From Eubacteriales Family XIII. Incertae Sedis bacterium (GTDB lineage Bacteria; Bacillota; Clostridia; Peptostreptococcales; Anaerovoracaceae): 8,255 nt of DNA. A program made the translations under genes and the position numbers. The notes beneath the pieces were generated by a model, which saw only the letters and a program-made list of their open reading frames with translations, searched no databases and was not told the DNA's origin. The stretch lies in contig JAIRPC010000082.1 of the NCBI GenBank assembly GCA_031257215.1, positions 1-8,255 of the forward strand. The letters are read 5' to 3'. Below, piece by piece: positions 1 through 5,692 of this stretch; position 1 is the stretch's first letter, and each line of letters opens with the position of its first letter.

Positions 1-120
1 TAATCGGGAAACAGAAAAAGATGCACCGCAAGTCTACGAAGAAGGCCAAGGGCGAAATCCTTGACGGGGTATGCCAGGCAACGGGGCTTTCAATGGACAG
101 GGCCGCGCGCCTGTTGCAGT
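1..120 (+). pseudogene. Transposase N-terminal fragment (DDE/integrase-type), truncated
   Basis: The frame read from position 3 is open from the left edge and encodes a basic stretch containing RKSTKKAKGEILD and, a little later, CQATGLSMDRAARLL. This matches, from memory, the helical DNA-binding N-terminal region of DDE (rve-type) transposases of clostridial insertion sequences, whose usual pattern is K-K-x-K-x-x-I-L-D-E-F-x-x-x-T-G-Y-x-R-x-x-A-x-x-L-L. The similarity stops at about codon Leu-Gln (115-120). The same frame then continues with residues that do not resemble a transposase until a stop at 219-221, because the DNA there encodes another protein in a different frame. No catalytic D-D-E region is present. 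It is best read as a dead fragment of an insertion sequence whose 5' part lies beyond the left edge. Family assignment is tentative. Confidence 0.5.
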
Positions 121-216
121 ACCGTGCTGGACGAGCTTTCGGCAGCGTCGGAGGACAAGACCATAGGCATGAAAGCGTTCCTCGAAAAAGGGACGCCCGA
201 ATTCAAGGGCAGATAA
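121..216 (+). pseudogene. C-terminal remnant of an enoyl-CoA hydratase/crotonase-like gene
   Basis: In the frame starting at 121 the DNA reads VLDELSAASEDKTIGMKAFL and then ends EKGTPEFKGR followed by TAA at 214-216. Ending with G-M-x-A-F-L-E-K-R-x-P-x-F-K-G-R is a hallmark of the crotonase superfamily (enoyl-CoA hydratase/isomerase, which acts on acyl-CoA thioesters); this is the C-terminal helix and tail of those ~260-residue enzymes. Reading the same frame upstream of 121 gives no crotonase-like sequence, so the rest of the gene is missing and the tail is joined directly to a transposase fragment in another frame. The normally basic residue before T-P-E-F is a glycine here. With only about 31 residues left it cannot be functional. 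Identity of the parent enzyme cannot be narrowed further. Confidence 0.55.
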
Positions 217-239
217 TGTAACAGGGATCGCGTCTGAAT

Positions 240-282
240 TTGCCGCCCTCGCGCACGGGCTCGGGGGCGGCAAGGCTGTTTT
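240..282 (+). terminator. Putative intrinsic terminator
   Basis: An 11-bp inverted repeat, TTGCCGCCCTC (240-250) and GGGGGCGGCAA (263-273), with one G-T pair and a 12-nt loop, can form a very GC-rich hairpin. It is followed by GGCTGTTTT (274-282), a weak T tract on the + strand. It lies 24 bases after the stop of the crotonase remnant and so probably terminated that ancestral transcript. In the reverse direction the hairpin also lies just after the DUF3786 stop (324), but what follows it on the - strand is not T-rich, so termination of that operon is less certain. The rest of 217-323 shows no gene. Confidence 0.45.
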
Positions 283-323
283 GGCGCACACGCCATCAGC
301 ACACATCCATCAGCGCCGCTCTA

Positions 324-989
324 TCAGCTCTCCGCCAGCAGTTCCCTCATGCGCTTCATCCTGGATATTAGTATGTCGCCCGCCACCGCTACGTCCTCCG
401 CCGTGTAGCCGAACACCACCGTCTCGTCGTACAGCAGCTGCGCGGATGCGGGAAATTCGTCGTCGCCCTCCCATATGAGGATCTTCATAGGCAATCCGTT
501 CATGAAAACAAAGCCGTAGCCGATATCGCATTTCGGTTCAGGCAAGGATTTCAGCAAAGGAATATTTTCCATAATTTTCCTGACCATGCCCACGTCCTGA
601 CCGAACTCATGCAGGAAGCGCCTGATGACGCGCCCCTGAAAATTCGCGCCGTACACATCGCCCCACGGCAGCTCGTTGTACGCTATGTATTTGCCGATCG
701 GCTCGATATGCCTGCCCTCGTCGAGATACCGCAGGATGAGTATGCGCTCGTATGGGTCTATCGGGAACGCGAATTTTTCCGCGCCGCGCTTCGGCTCCAT
801 CTCCGCGCCCGGCCAGCCCACCGCATATTCCGCGCCCATGAGCGTGACCGTGAATTCCCGGCGGCCGGCGTCGTATGGCACTCCCGTGCGCGCGCTCGCC
901 TCCCGCGGGTCCAGCGACGCGAAAATCGCCGTATAGTGTTCTATGGGCCTGCCCGTCGTCTGCCCTGGGTTGTACGTCGGCTGTGCCAT
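324..989 (-). CDS. DUF3786 domain-containing protein
   Basis: A 221-residue soluble protein with the signature blocks of the DUF3786 family: GKYIAYNELPWGDVYGANF (about 99-117) followed by an FG-ended helix, then MKILIWEGDDEFPASAQLL (168-186), and YTAEDVAVAGDIL near the C-terminus (195-207). Full length for the family, with no signal peptide or membrane segment and a single cysteine (Cys154), so it is not an iron-sulfur protein. The start is supported by AGGAGG (complement of 995-1000) five to six bases before the ATG. It follows the RACo-like gene by 51 bases on the same strand, so the two are very likely co-transcribed. DUF3786 has no established biochemical function as far as I know; my recollection is that such genes are common in anaerobes with corrinoid or CODH/acetyl-CoA synthase systems, which fits this setting. 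A role in corrinoid or nickel-enzyme maintenance is an inference from context only. Confidence 0.85.
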   Translation of the reverse strand: MAQPTYNPGQTTGRPIEHYTAIFASLDPREASARTGVPYDAGRREFTVTLMGAEYAVGWPGAEMEPKRGAEKFAFPIDPYERILILRYLDEGRHIEPIGKYIAYNELPWGDVYGANFQGRVIRRFLHEFGQDVGMVRKIMENIPLLKSLPEPKCDIGYGFVFMNGLPMKILIWEGDDEFPASAQLLYDETVVFGYTAEDVAVAGDILISRMKRMRELLAES

Positions 990-1040
990 GCCGCCCTCCT
1001 TTCGTTCTGCTTGTTCAAATCAATTCGGATCGCATAAAAA

Positions 1041-3050
1041 TTATTCGAATAATTTTGCGTCGGTATGCGGTATGAAACAGGCGGCTATAAACTCGTCCAT
1101 GTAGCCGGGGTGCGTCGACAGCTCTATGTATGTCATGCCGCCCTGTATCTCCGCTAGCTGCGCGCGCGCGTCTGCGGACAGCAGGATGTCATACGCGCCC
1201 GCCAGCGACGAGTTCCCGATATACTCGTAGCGCTCCTCTGGGATGGCGGGAAGCATTCCTATCCGCACCGCGCTCGCGATATCTATGGCGCTGCCGATGC
1301 CTCCCGCGATATATACGCGTTCCAGGTCCGACGCGTCCATGCCTGTCAATTCCAGCATGGTGCGCATGGCGGAGAACACCGAGCCCTTCGCCCTGATGAA
1401 ATTGTCGATATCCGTTTCGGTGATGGATACGCCGTCGGCCAGCACCATGTATCTGCCGTCCCATTCGTCGGATTTTATGCGTTCGCCTTCGCGTATGAAT
1501 TTGCCGCGGGCGTCGATAATCCGGCAGCGGTACAGCTCCCCGATCAGCTCTATGAAGCCTGTGCCGCAGATGCCCGCCGGGGGTATGCCGCCTATGACAT
1601 CCAGCGTGGGTTCCATCGTTTCGCCGTCAATGCCGACGGACCAGATGGCGCCGTCCGTCGCCCTCATGCCACAGCTCATGTCGCCGCCCTCGAAAGCGGG
1701 CCCGGCGGAACAGGCGCATGCCAGGAGGAACCCGTCGCCCGCAAGCACTATCTCCCCGTTGGTGCCGAGGTCTATGAGCATAGAGCTTTCAGGTCTTCGG
1801 TGCAGCCCCGTGGCAAGCACACCCGCGGTGATGTCGCCCCCGACGTAGCTTCCGACTGACGGCGCGATATATACGGCGGCGTCGGGGCATACGCCTATTC
1901 CGAGATCAGCGCCACGAAGCCCGTCCGCGGAGAAAAACGCGGGGACATAGGGTTCCATCCTGATGTTCTCGCCTGGGATTCCCAGGAGCAGGTGCGCCAT
2001 AGTGGTGTTGCCCGCTATCGAGACCTTCGCTACAAGCGAGGGGTCAATGCCCGCCTGCGCACAGACGCTGCGCGTGAGCGGCGCGATACATTCCTCCGCC
2101 ACGGCCCTTCTCAGGCGCTCCGCGCCACCTGGCCTCGCGCTTTCGATAAGGCGGTTTATAACGTCCGCGCCGTAGCGTATCTGACCGTTGCCCGCGCTGC
2201 CCACAGAGAGCGGCTCGCCCGTACTGAGTTCAACGAGCATCGCGGACACGGTGGTCGTGCCTATATCGAGCGCGATGCCGACTGGCCTCACAGGTTCCGC
2301 GCAGACGCCGATAACGCGGTTCGCATACGCCGCGCCGCCAGCCACGACATTCGCGCCGCCAGAAGCCGCGCCATCCGCGACCACGCAGTATGCCGAAAAA
2401 CTATTCGCCCGCAACACCGACGGCAATCCCCGCAGGGCGCCGATACCGACGGCGAGCGGCGCTTCACCTCTGGCGGCATCTGCGCAGGCATCAGGCGCCC
2501 TACCCTCTGCCGCGCCGTTATTCGAGGCCGCGTCTGCTGCGGATTTCAAGGCGAGCCCTGCCGCACCGCGAAGCCTTTCGAGGTCGGCCTCCGCGTCGTC
2601 GAGCGACGGCGCATCCATGTCCACCCTGACACAGCGCACATCACCGTCGGGCGCAAAGCCGGCTTCGGCAAACCACCCGGTGATGCGCGCGAGCTTTTCG
2701 CCGCTGTCCGCGCCGCGCTCGTCCACCCGTATGCGCGACTGCCACGCGAAAGCGGATTCGGGCACGAACACCTCCGCGTCGCCAAGCACGGCGCTCTCGC
2801 AGGCCAGCCGAAAGCCGCCCGCGAAATCCGCTTCGGAAATATGCCTGCCGCGCACGGCGTCCACGCCGCCCGAAACGAGCTTCACCCTGCACTTGCCGCA
2901 GGTGCCGTTGCCGCTGCACGGCGCGTCTATGGCGACGCCCGCGTCCCTCGCCACCGCAAGCAGGGACGCCCCCGCCTTGGCGCGGGCCGAATACTCAGCC
3001 CCGCCCTCTGTCCGAAAAATTATCTTGTATAGGTTTTCATTGCCGCTCAT
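1041..3050 (-). CDS. RACo-like corrinoid protein reductive activase (2Fe-2S ferredoxin plus ASKHA ATPase domains)
   Basis: Predicted to couple ATP hydrolysis to one-electron reduction of Co(II) to Co(I) in a corrinoid protein, rescuing oxidised corrinoid of an acetyl-CoA synthase (CoFeSP) or methyltransferase system; cytoplasmic. Residues 1-100 form a plant-type [2Fe-2S] domain with ligands Cys45, Cys51, Cys54 and Cys84 (C-x5-C-x2-C, then a distal Cys). A middle/linker region follows, unusually rich in Ala, Gly and Ser at about 162-245. The C-terminal ASKHA (DUF4445/RACo) domain carries DIGTTT (262-267) as the phosphate-1 loop, then SIAGNTTM, a second nucleotide motif IDLGTNGE, CGTGFIEL, and the adenosine motif YIAGGIG. 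Start chosen at the ATG at 3050 (669 residues) because AAAGGG (complement of 3057-3062) sits six bases before it and the similarity begins there; in-frame ATGs at 3065 and 3110 would add 5 or 20 residues that look non-conserved. First gene of an operon with the DUF3786 gene, divergent from the PucR regulator. RamA-type activators are the alternative, but they carry a C-terminal 4Fe-4S ferredoxin domain not seen here. Confidence 0.9.
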   Translation of the reverse strand: MSGNENLYKIIFRTEGGAEYSARAKAGASLLAVARDAGVAIDAPCSGNGTCGKCRVKLVSGGVDAVRGRHISEADFAGGFRLACESAVLGDAEVFVPESAFAWQSRIRVDERGADSGEKLARITGWFAEAGFAPDGDVRCVRVDMDAPSLDDAEADLERLRGAAGLALKSAADAASNNGAAEGRAPDACADAARGEAPLAVGIGALRGLPSVLRANSFSAYCVVADGAASGGANVVAGGAAYANRVIGVCAEPVRPVGIALDIGTTTVSAMLVELSTGEPLSVGSAGNGQIRYGADVINRLIESARPGGAERLRRAVAEECIAPLTRSVCAQAGIDPSLVAKVSIAGNTTMAHLLLGIPGENIRMEPYVPAFFSADGLRGADLGIGVCPDAAVYIAPSVGSYVGGDITAGVLATGLHRRPESSMLIDLGTNGEIVLAGDGFLLACACSAGPAFEGGDMSCGMRATDGAIWSVGIDGETMEPTLDVIGGIPPAGICGTGFIELIGELYRCRIIDARGKFIREGERIKSDEWDGRYMVLADGVSITETDIDNFIRAKGSVFSAMRTMLELTGMDASDLERVYIAGGIGSAIDIASAVRIGMLPAIPEERYEYIGNSSLAGAYDILLSADARAQLAEIQGGMTYIELSTHPGYMDEFIAACFIPHTDAKLFE

Positions 3051-3117
3051 CTCGTTCCCTTTCATCGGCTTCCATTGTACTGCTGTATGCTTCGCTGTTG
3101 CCTGCGGCAAAATAATT

Positions 3118-3130
3118 CGCCTACATTATA
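3118..3130 (-). promoter_or_regulatory. Putative promoter of the RACo-DUF3786 operon
   Basis: On the - strand a perfect TATAAT (complement of 3125-3130) lies 74 bases before the chosen RACo start, predicting transcription from about 3118 and a ~68-nt leader. No good -35 hexamer is present at 16-18 bp spacing; the closest match, TTGCCT, would be only 14 bp away. That fits a promoter needing an activator. The leader includes a small hairpin, TTGCC (complement 3106-3110) with GGCAA (3098-3102). Confidence 0.45.
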
Positions 3131-3174
3131 TTACTACACCGACCAGGCAAATAACAGCTCTGGCGCGGAACATT

Positions 3175-3192
3175 CGGCTGGCTAGCCGGTCG
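3175..3192. promoter_or_regulatory. Imperfect palindrome in divergent promoter region, candidate operator
   Basis: CGGCTGGCTAGCCGGTCG is an 18-bp palindrome with a perfect 8-bp core, GGCTAGCC, and 14 of 18 positions symmetric. Its centre (3183.5) lies about 54 bp from both putative -10 elements (3125-3130 on the - strand, 3238-3243 on the + strand), so about 66 bp upstream of each predicted start point, a typical position for a dimeric activator serving both directions. An overlapping inverted repeat, GCCGG (3185-3189) with CCGGC (3199-3203), makes the exact site ambiguous. Binding by the adjacent PucR protein is a guess from position. Confidence 0.35.
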
Positions 3193-3234
3193 CCGAGGCC
3201 GGCGCGGTTCTACTCACATCTGACCAGCGATACA

Positions 3235-3243
3235 TGTTATACT
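3235..3243 (+). promoter_or_regulatory. Putative extended -10 promoter of the PucR-type gene
   Basis: TGTTATACT contains the extended -10 pattern TGn followed by TATACT (3238-3243; five of six match TATAAT). No convincing -35 element lies 16-18 bp upstream, which extended -10 promoters can do without. The expected start point, about seven bases after the hexamer, falls on or next to the ATG at 3250, implying a leaderless transcript; consistent with this, no Shine-Dalgarno sequence precedes that ATG. Confidence 0.45.
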
Positions 3244-3249
3244 AAAACC

Positions 3250-4881
3250 ATGAAAATCAGCGCGGAAATTCTTGTATATGAATTGCGGCAGCATTTTGGC
3301 GTCGAAAGCTTCGGCGGCGCGGGGTGCGAGCTTGCCCTTGCTGGGATCAGGTATTTCAGGGCGTGCGAGCCGTTCAGGGACGGCATGATATGGCTCGTGG
3401 ACAAGGACATACCGACTGCGGCCACAGGGCATACCGCTATGGGAACAGCAGTCGCGGCAGCGGGCGCGGCGGAAAAAGCGGCAGATGTTGCCGAGGGAGT
3501 TTCAGGCAGTTATTCAAAAAATTCCTTGCACAGAACGGGCGTCGCCATCACGAAAAACCCGCGCTCCACCCCGCACCTGAAAAGCGTATTCCCCACGGTC
3601 ATCCTCGTCAAGGACAAGGTGTCGCACCAGAGGATACACGACGCCATACAGGACATTCTGCTGAAATACGGGGAATGGGACGATGAGCTGAAAAGCATCC
3701 TGTCGGAGAGCTCCGACGTGCAAGCGCTTATCGACGCGGGGACGCGGCTTTTCCGCGCGCCGCTTCTGCTTCACGACAACAATTTTTCAACCGTCGCCGT
3801 GTCGTCGGAGTATGCGAACGACCGCGCGCTGGCGCCCCTGCTGGACAGCGAGAAGCTGCCCTTCCTCATGCGCTCCGAAAAATCCCGCGCCGCAAGGGGG
3901 ACGGCCGGCAGCAACGTCATATATTTCCGCGCAAACGACATGCTTGGCCTGAGCGCCAACCTGTTCCGCCGCGGCAATTTCAAATACCGCCTTATGCTAC
4001 TCGAATGCGGCGCCGAGCTTCACGACCGCGACGCCGCGCTGCTCGAACATTTCTCCAACTACGTGCGCCTTTCGCTGGGGCTCGTCACGGGCGCTTCGTC
4101 GAGGGCGCTCACGCTGACAGGGCTGGTGTCGAGCGTGCTTTCGGGAGAGTCGTACAGCAACGAATACTTCGAAGACCAGATGGCGGCGTTCGGCTGGAAG
4201 CCAGGCGACACCTACGTTATATACAGGGTATTCACGGACATACAGGAAAAGGAGGACCGCTCGCTCGGCTTCCTGACGGGGCGCATTGCCGACATATTCG
4301 ACGAGCAATGCGTGTTCGAACTGGACGGCGGCGTCGTAGCCGTGTTCGACCTGTCAAGGCGCAGCGACGGCGAGGCCTCCATAGACATAGCCATGTCGGG
4401 CTTCCTCCGCGACAACAACATGAGCGCGGGCAGGAGCGACACGTTTATCGGGCTTGGCCAGATACTGCGCTACTACACGCAGGCGGGCATAGCCTACGAC
4501 CTGGGGCCACGCGTGAACAGGTACAAGCAACTGTGCAAATTTCGCGAGGTCGTGAAAGAGCATCTGCTCGAATCCTGCACGGAGCGGCTTCCCGCGCCAA
4601 TGGTCTGCGCCCCCGAGCTGCTTCTGCTGAAAGCCTACGACGACGAGCACCAGACGGAGTTCTACCGCACCCTGTCCGTGTTCCTGAAAAACGACCTGCA
4701 CCCGGTCAAGACATCCAAGGAGCTTTTCATAGCGCGCAGCACATTCATCTACCGCATAGAGAAAATCCGCTCGATAACAGGGCTTGACTTCAATAAAATC
4801 AGCGACCATTGGTACTGGCTGTTGTCGCTGGAACTAATCGAAAGGCTGGATATACAGGAGGTGAATTGGAATGGGCAATGA
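3250..4881 (+). CDS. PucR-family transcriptional regulator
   Basis: A 543-residue cytoplasmic regulator. The C-terminus has the PucR-type helix-turn-helix: a TL-x-V-F-L-K-N-D helix (about 474-482), then VKTSKELFIARSTFIYRIEKI (about 486-506), matching the family pattern A-x-x-L-x-x-H-R-x-T-x-x-Y-R-x-x-R-I, and a hydrophobic final helix. The middle (about 150-330) looks like a GAF-like/PucR sensor region, with a GGDEF-like CdaR linker region after it; the ligand cannot be told from the sequence. An Ala/Gly-rich stretch at about 60-85 looks like a flexible insert. Start chosen at 3250 because MKISAEILVYEL resembles the usual N-terminus of such proteins. The frame stays open another 354 codons upstream, but that part is antisense to RACo and non-coding. 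There is no ribosome binding site before the ATG. It is divergent from RACo, and its last 11 bases overlap the start of the His-rich gene, whose Shine-Dalgarno sequence lies inside this gene. It probably controls one or both flanking operons. Confidence 0.85.
   Translation: MKISAEILVYELRQHFGVESFGGAGCELALAGIRYFRACEPFRDGMIWLVDKDIPTAATGHTAMGTAVAAAGAAEKAADVAEGVSGSYSKNSLHRTGVAITKNPRSTPHLKSVFPTVILVKDKVSHQRIHDAIQDILLKYGEWDDELKSILSESSDVQALIDAGTRLFRAPLLLHDNNFSTVAVSSEYANDRALAPLLDSEKLPFLMRSEKSRAARGTAGSNVIYFRANDMLGLSANLFRRGNFKYRLMLLECGAELHDRDAALLEHFSNYVRLSLGLVTGASSRALTLTGLVSSVLSGESYSNEYFEDQMAAFGWKPGDTYVIYRVFTDIQEKEDRSLGFLTGRIADIFDEQCVFELDGGVVAVFDLSRRSDGEASIDIAMSGFLRDNNMSAGRSDTFIGLGQILRYYTQAGIAYDLGPRVNRYKQLCKFREVVKEHLLESCTERLPAPMVCAPELLLLKAYDDEHQTEFYRTLSVFLKNDLHPVKTSKELFIARSTFIYRIEKIRSITGLDFNKISDHWYWLLSLELIERLDIQEVNWNGQ
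4856..4863 (+). promoter_or_regulatory. Strong ribosome binding site inside the end of the regulator gene
   Basis: AGGAGGTG, a full match to the 16S anti-Shine-Dalgarno sequence, lies seven bases before the ATG at 4871 and within the last codons of the PucR-type gene. It decides the start of the His-rich protein and suggests that protein is translated efficiently on its own, not just through coupling. Confidence 0.8.
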
Positions 4882-5239
4882 ATGGATGGCTAACAGTGTT
4901 AGGAATCACCACGGCGATGGCGGGCATGAGGGACACACTCACGGCGGATGCCGCCATACGCACGACCATGGCGCGGCGCACGGCCATGACGATCAGCACG
5001 GCGAGGACGGCGGCGTGGGCGCTGGCGGCGGCGAGCCAGGCAAGGACAAGCTGATCGCCGTACTCAGCTATATGAAGGATCACAACCATGAGCACGCCAG
5101 GGAACTGACAGGGCTGCTCGAAGCTGCGAGAAAAGCAGGCTCGGACGAGGCGGCGGACATCATAGCCAAAAGCGCGGAGGCTATCGACTCAGCCGCGGAC
5201 GGCATAGAAAAAGCGGTAGAGCTATTGTCGAAAGCTTGA
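4871..5239 (+). CDS. Histidine-rich small protein, likely nickel/metal-binding
   Basis: A 122-residue protein in two parts. Residues 13-43 hold eleven histidines and one cysteine (Cys27), many as H-x-H pairs, including HTHDH at 29-33, mixed with Gly, Asp and Glu: a typical flexible metal-binding segment as in HypB, UreE, CooJ or SlyD-type nickel proteins. A Gly-rich linker (47-57) leads to an all-helical domain (58-122) that begins KDKLIAVLSYMKDHNHEHAREL, with another HNHEH cluster at 71-75, and ends in an Ala/Glu-rich helix. That second domain resembles, from memory, small uncharacterised proteins found beside cooT in clostridia. There is no signal peptide or membrane segment, so it should act in the cytoplasm as nickel storage or chaperone, not as a transporter. 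It overlaps the regulator gene by 11 bases and is followed 37 bases later by a CooT-family gene. Metal identity (Ni rather than Zn or Co) is inferred from that neighbour. Confidence 0.75.
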   Translation: MGNEWMANSVRNHHGDGGHEGHTHGGCRHTHDHGAAHGHDDQHGEDGGVGAGGGEPGKDKLIAVLSYMKDHNHEHARELTGLLEAARKAGSDEAADIIAKSAEAIDSAADGIEKAVELLSKA

Positions 5240-5276
5240 GCCGCAAAGAAAGAGTTGACAGAAAAAGGAGAAAACC

Positions 5277-5468
5277 ATGTGCCTATCGACAGTATACAAA
5301 TCGGGCGATCCGAACACCGCATTCGCGGAGTATGTGACCGGCGCCAAGGTGGACGGCGACAAAATCACGTTCACGGACATAACAGGGAACAAAGCCACCT
5401 GCCAAGGCGCCATAGCAAGCATCGACCTAGTTGGGAATGTTATTGTTGTGGATGAACTGGCGGGGTGA
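5277..5468 (+). CDS. cooT: CooT-family nickel-binding protein
   Basis: A 63-residue protein beginning MCLSTVYK, the diagnostic N-terminus of the CooT family, followed by a small all-beta body with repeated V/I-x-V/I strands (YVTGAKVDGDKITFTDI, then ASIDLVGNVIVVDEL). Rhodospirillum rubrum CooT (66 residues) is a dimer that binds one Ni(II) through Cys2 and helps mature carbon monoxide dehydrogenase; Cys2 is kept here. A second cysteine, Cys42, is also present. Start supported by AAGGAG (5265-5270) six bases before the ATG. It sits between a His-rich protein and a 67-residue unknown, all on one strand with short gaps, so it is probably part of the regulator's operon. CooT homologues occur in many anaerobes, so the family assignment is firm, while the CODH client is an inference. 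Confidence 0.9.
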   Translation: MCLSTVYKSGDPNTAFAEYVTGAKVDGDKITFTDITGNKATCQGAIASIDLVGNVIVVDELAG

Positions 5469-5488
5469 CAGAAGCCAAGGAGGAAAAC

Positions 5489-5692
5489 ATGGCCGACAAA
5501 AATTACAGGCTGGGGACGGAGTGCAACAGCGGGACGCGGGACGTGCTCGGCGAGGTCACGGTGCGCATAGACGGCTCGGAATTGGAGCTGGTCCCTTTCG
5601 TGCAGAACCTTGTCCGCAACACTACGCTTGCCGTCGTGTCGGAGCTTGAAGGGTATCGCCCCGGCGCGAAGATAGAGATAACCATATGCTGA
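5489..5692 (+). CDS. Small conserved-looking hypothetical protein (67 aa)
   Basis: A 67-residue soluble protein I do not firmly recognise. It contains VRIDGSELELVPFVQNLVRN followed by TTLAVVSELEG and a final strand IEITI, ending in Cys67. The pattern V-x-x-x-G-x-x-x-x-L-x-P-F-V-x-x-x-x-x-N-T-x-L-x-x-V-S-x-L-x-G resembles, from memory, a C-terminal extension seen on some clostridial MobB-type molybdopterin-guanine dinucleotide proteins and similar stand-alone small proteins; I cannot confirm this. It has one more cysteine, Cys12. The ATG at 5489 is preferred over the upstream GTG at 5465 because AAGGAGG (5477-5483) lies five bases before it. It begins 20 bases after cooT and its stop overlaps the addB start by seven bases, so it is an operon member. 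Its position suggests a role in metal-cofactor handling, without direct evidence. Confidence 0.7.
   Translation: MADKNYRLGTECNSGTRDVLGEVTVRIDGSELELVPFVQNLVRNTTLAVVSELEGYRPGAKIEITIC

Noticed and set aside
1992..3032. 346-codon + strand open frame
   Set aside because: Arg/His/Ala-rich shadow of the RACo gene in a GC-rich genome; no domain signature or ribosome site.
3098..3110. Small hairpin in the RACo leader as a riboswitch (for example cobalamin or NiCo)
   Set aside because: The leader is only about 68 nt with a single 5-bp stem and no recognisable aptamer core.
2188..3249. Long open + strand frame continuous with the PucR-type gene, suggesting an 897-residue protein
   Set aside because: It is antisense to the well-supported RACo gene, has Ser/Pro/Ala-rich shadow composition and no family motifs; the real protein starts at 3250.
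4005..4787. 260-codon + strand open frame inside the regulator gene
   Set aside because: Arg-rich shadow of the PucR-type gene in another frame; the helix-turn-helix frame is clearly the coding one.
4919..4999. His-codon-rich repeated CAC/CAT-GGC pattern as a possible DNA repeat or CRISPR
   Set aside because: The units are irregular, with no constant repeat or spacer length; the pattern is explained by the His/Gly-rich protein segment.
5255..5260. Perfect TTGACA -35 hexamer before cooT
   Set aside because: No -10 hexamer at 16-18 bp; the nearest candidate, TATACA at 5293-5298, is 32 bp away and inside cooT.
5465..5488. GTG at 5465 as the start of the 67-residue protein
   Set aside because: It overlaps the cooT stop and has no ribosome site; AAGGAGG is correctly placed for the ATG at 5489.
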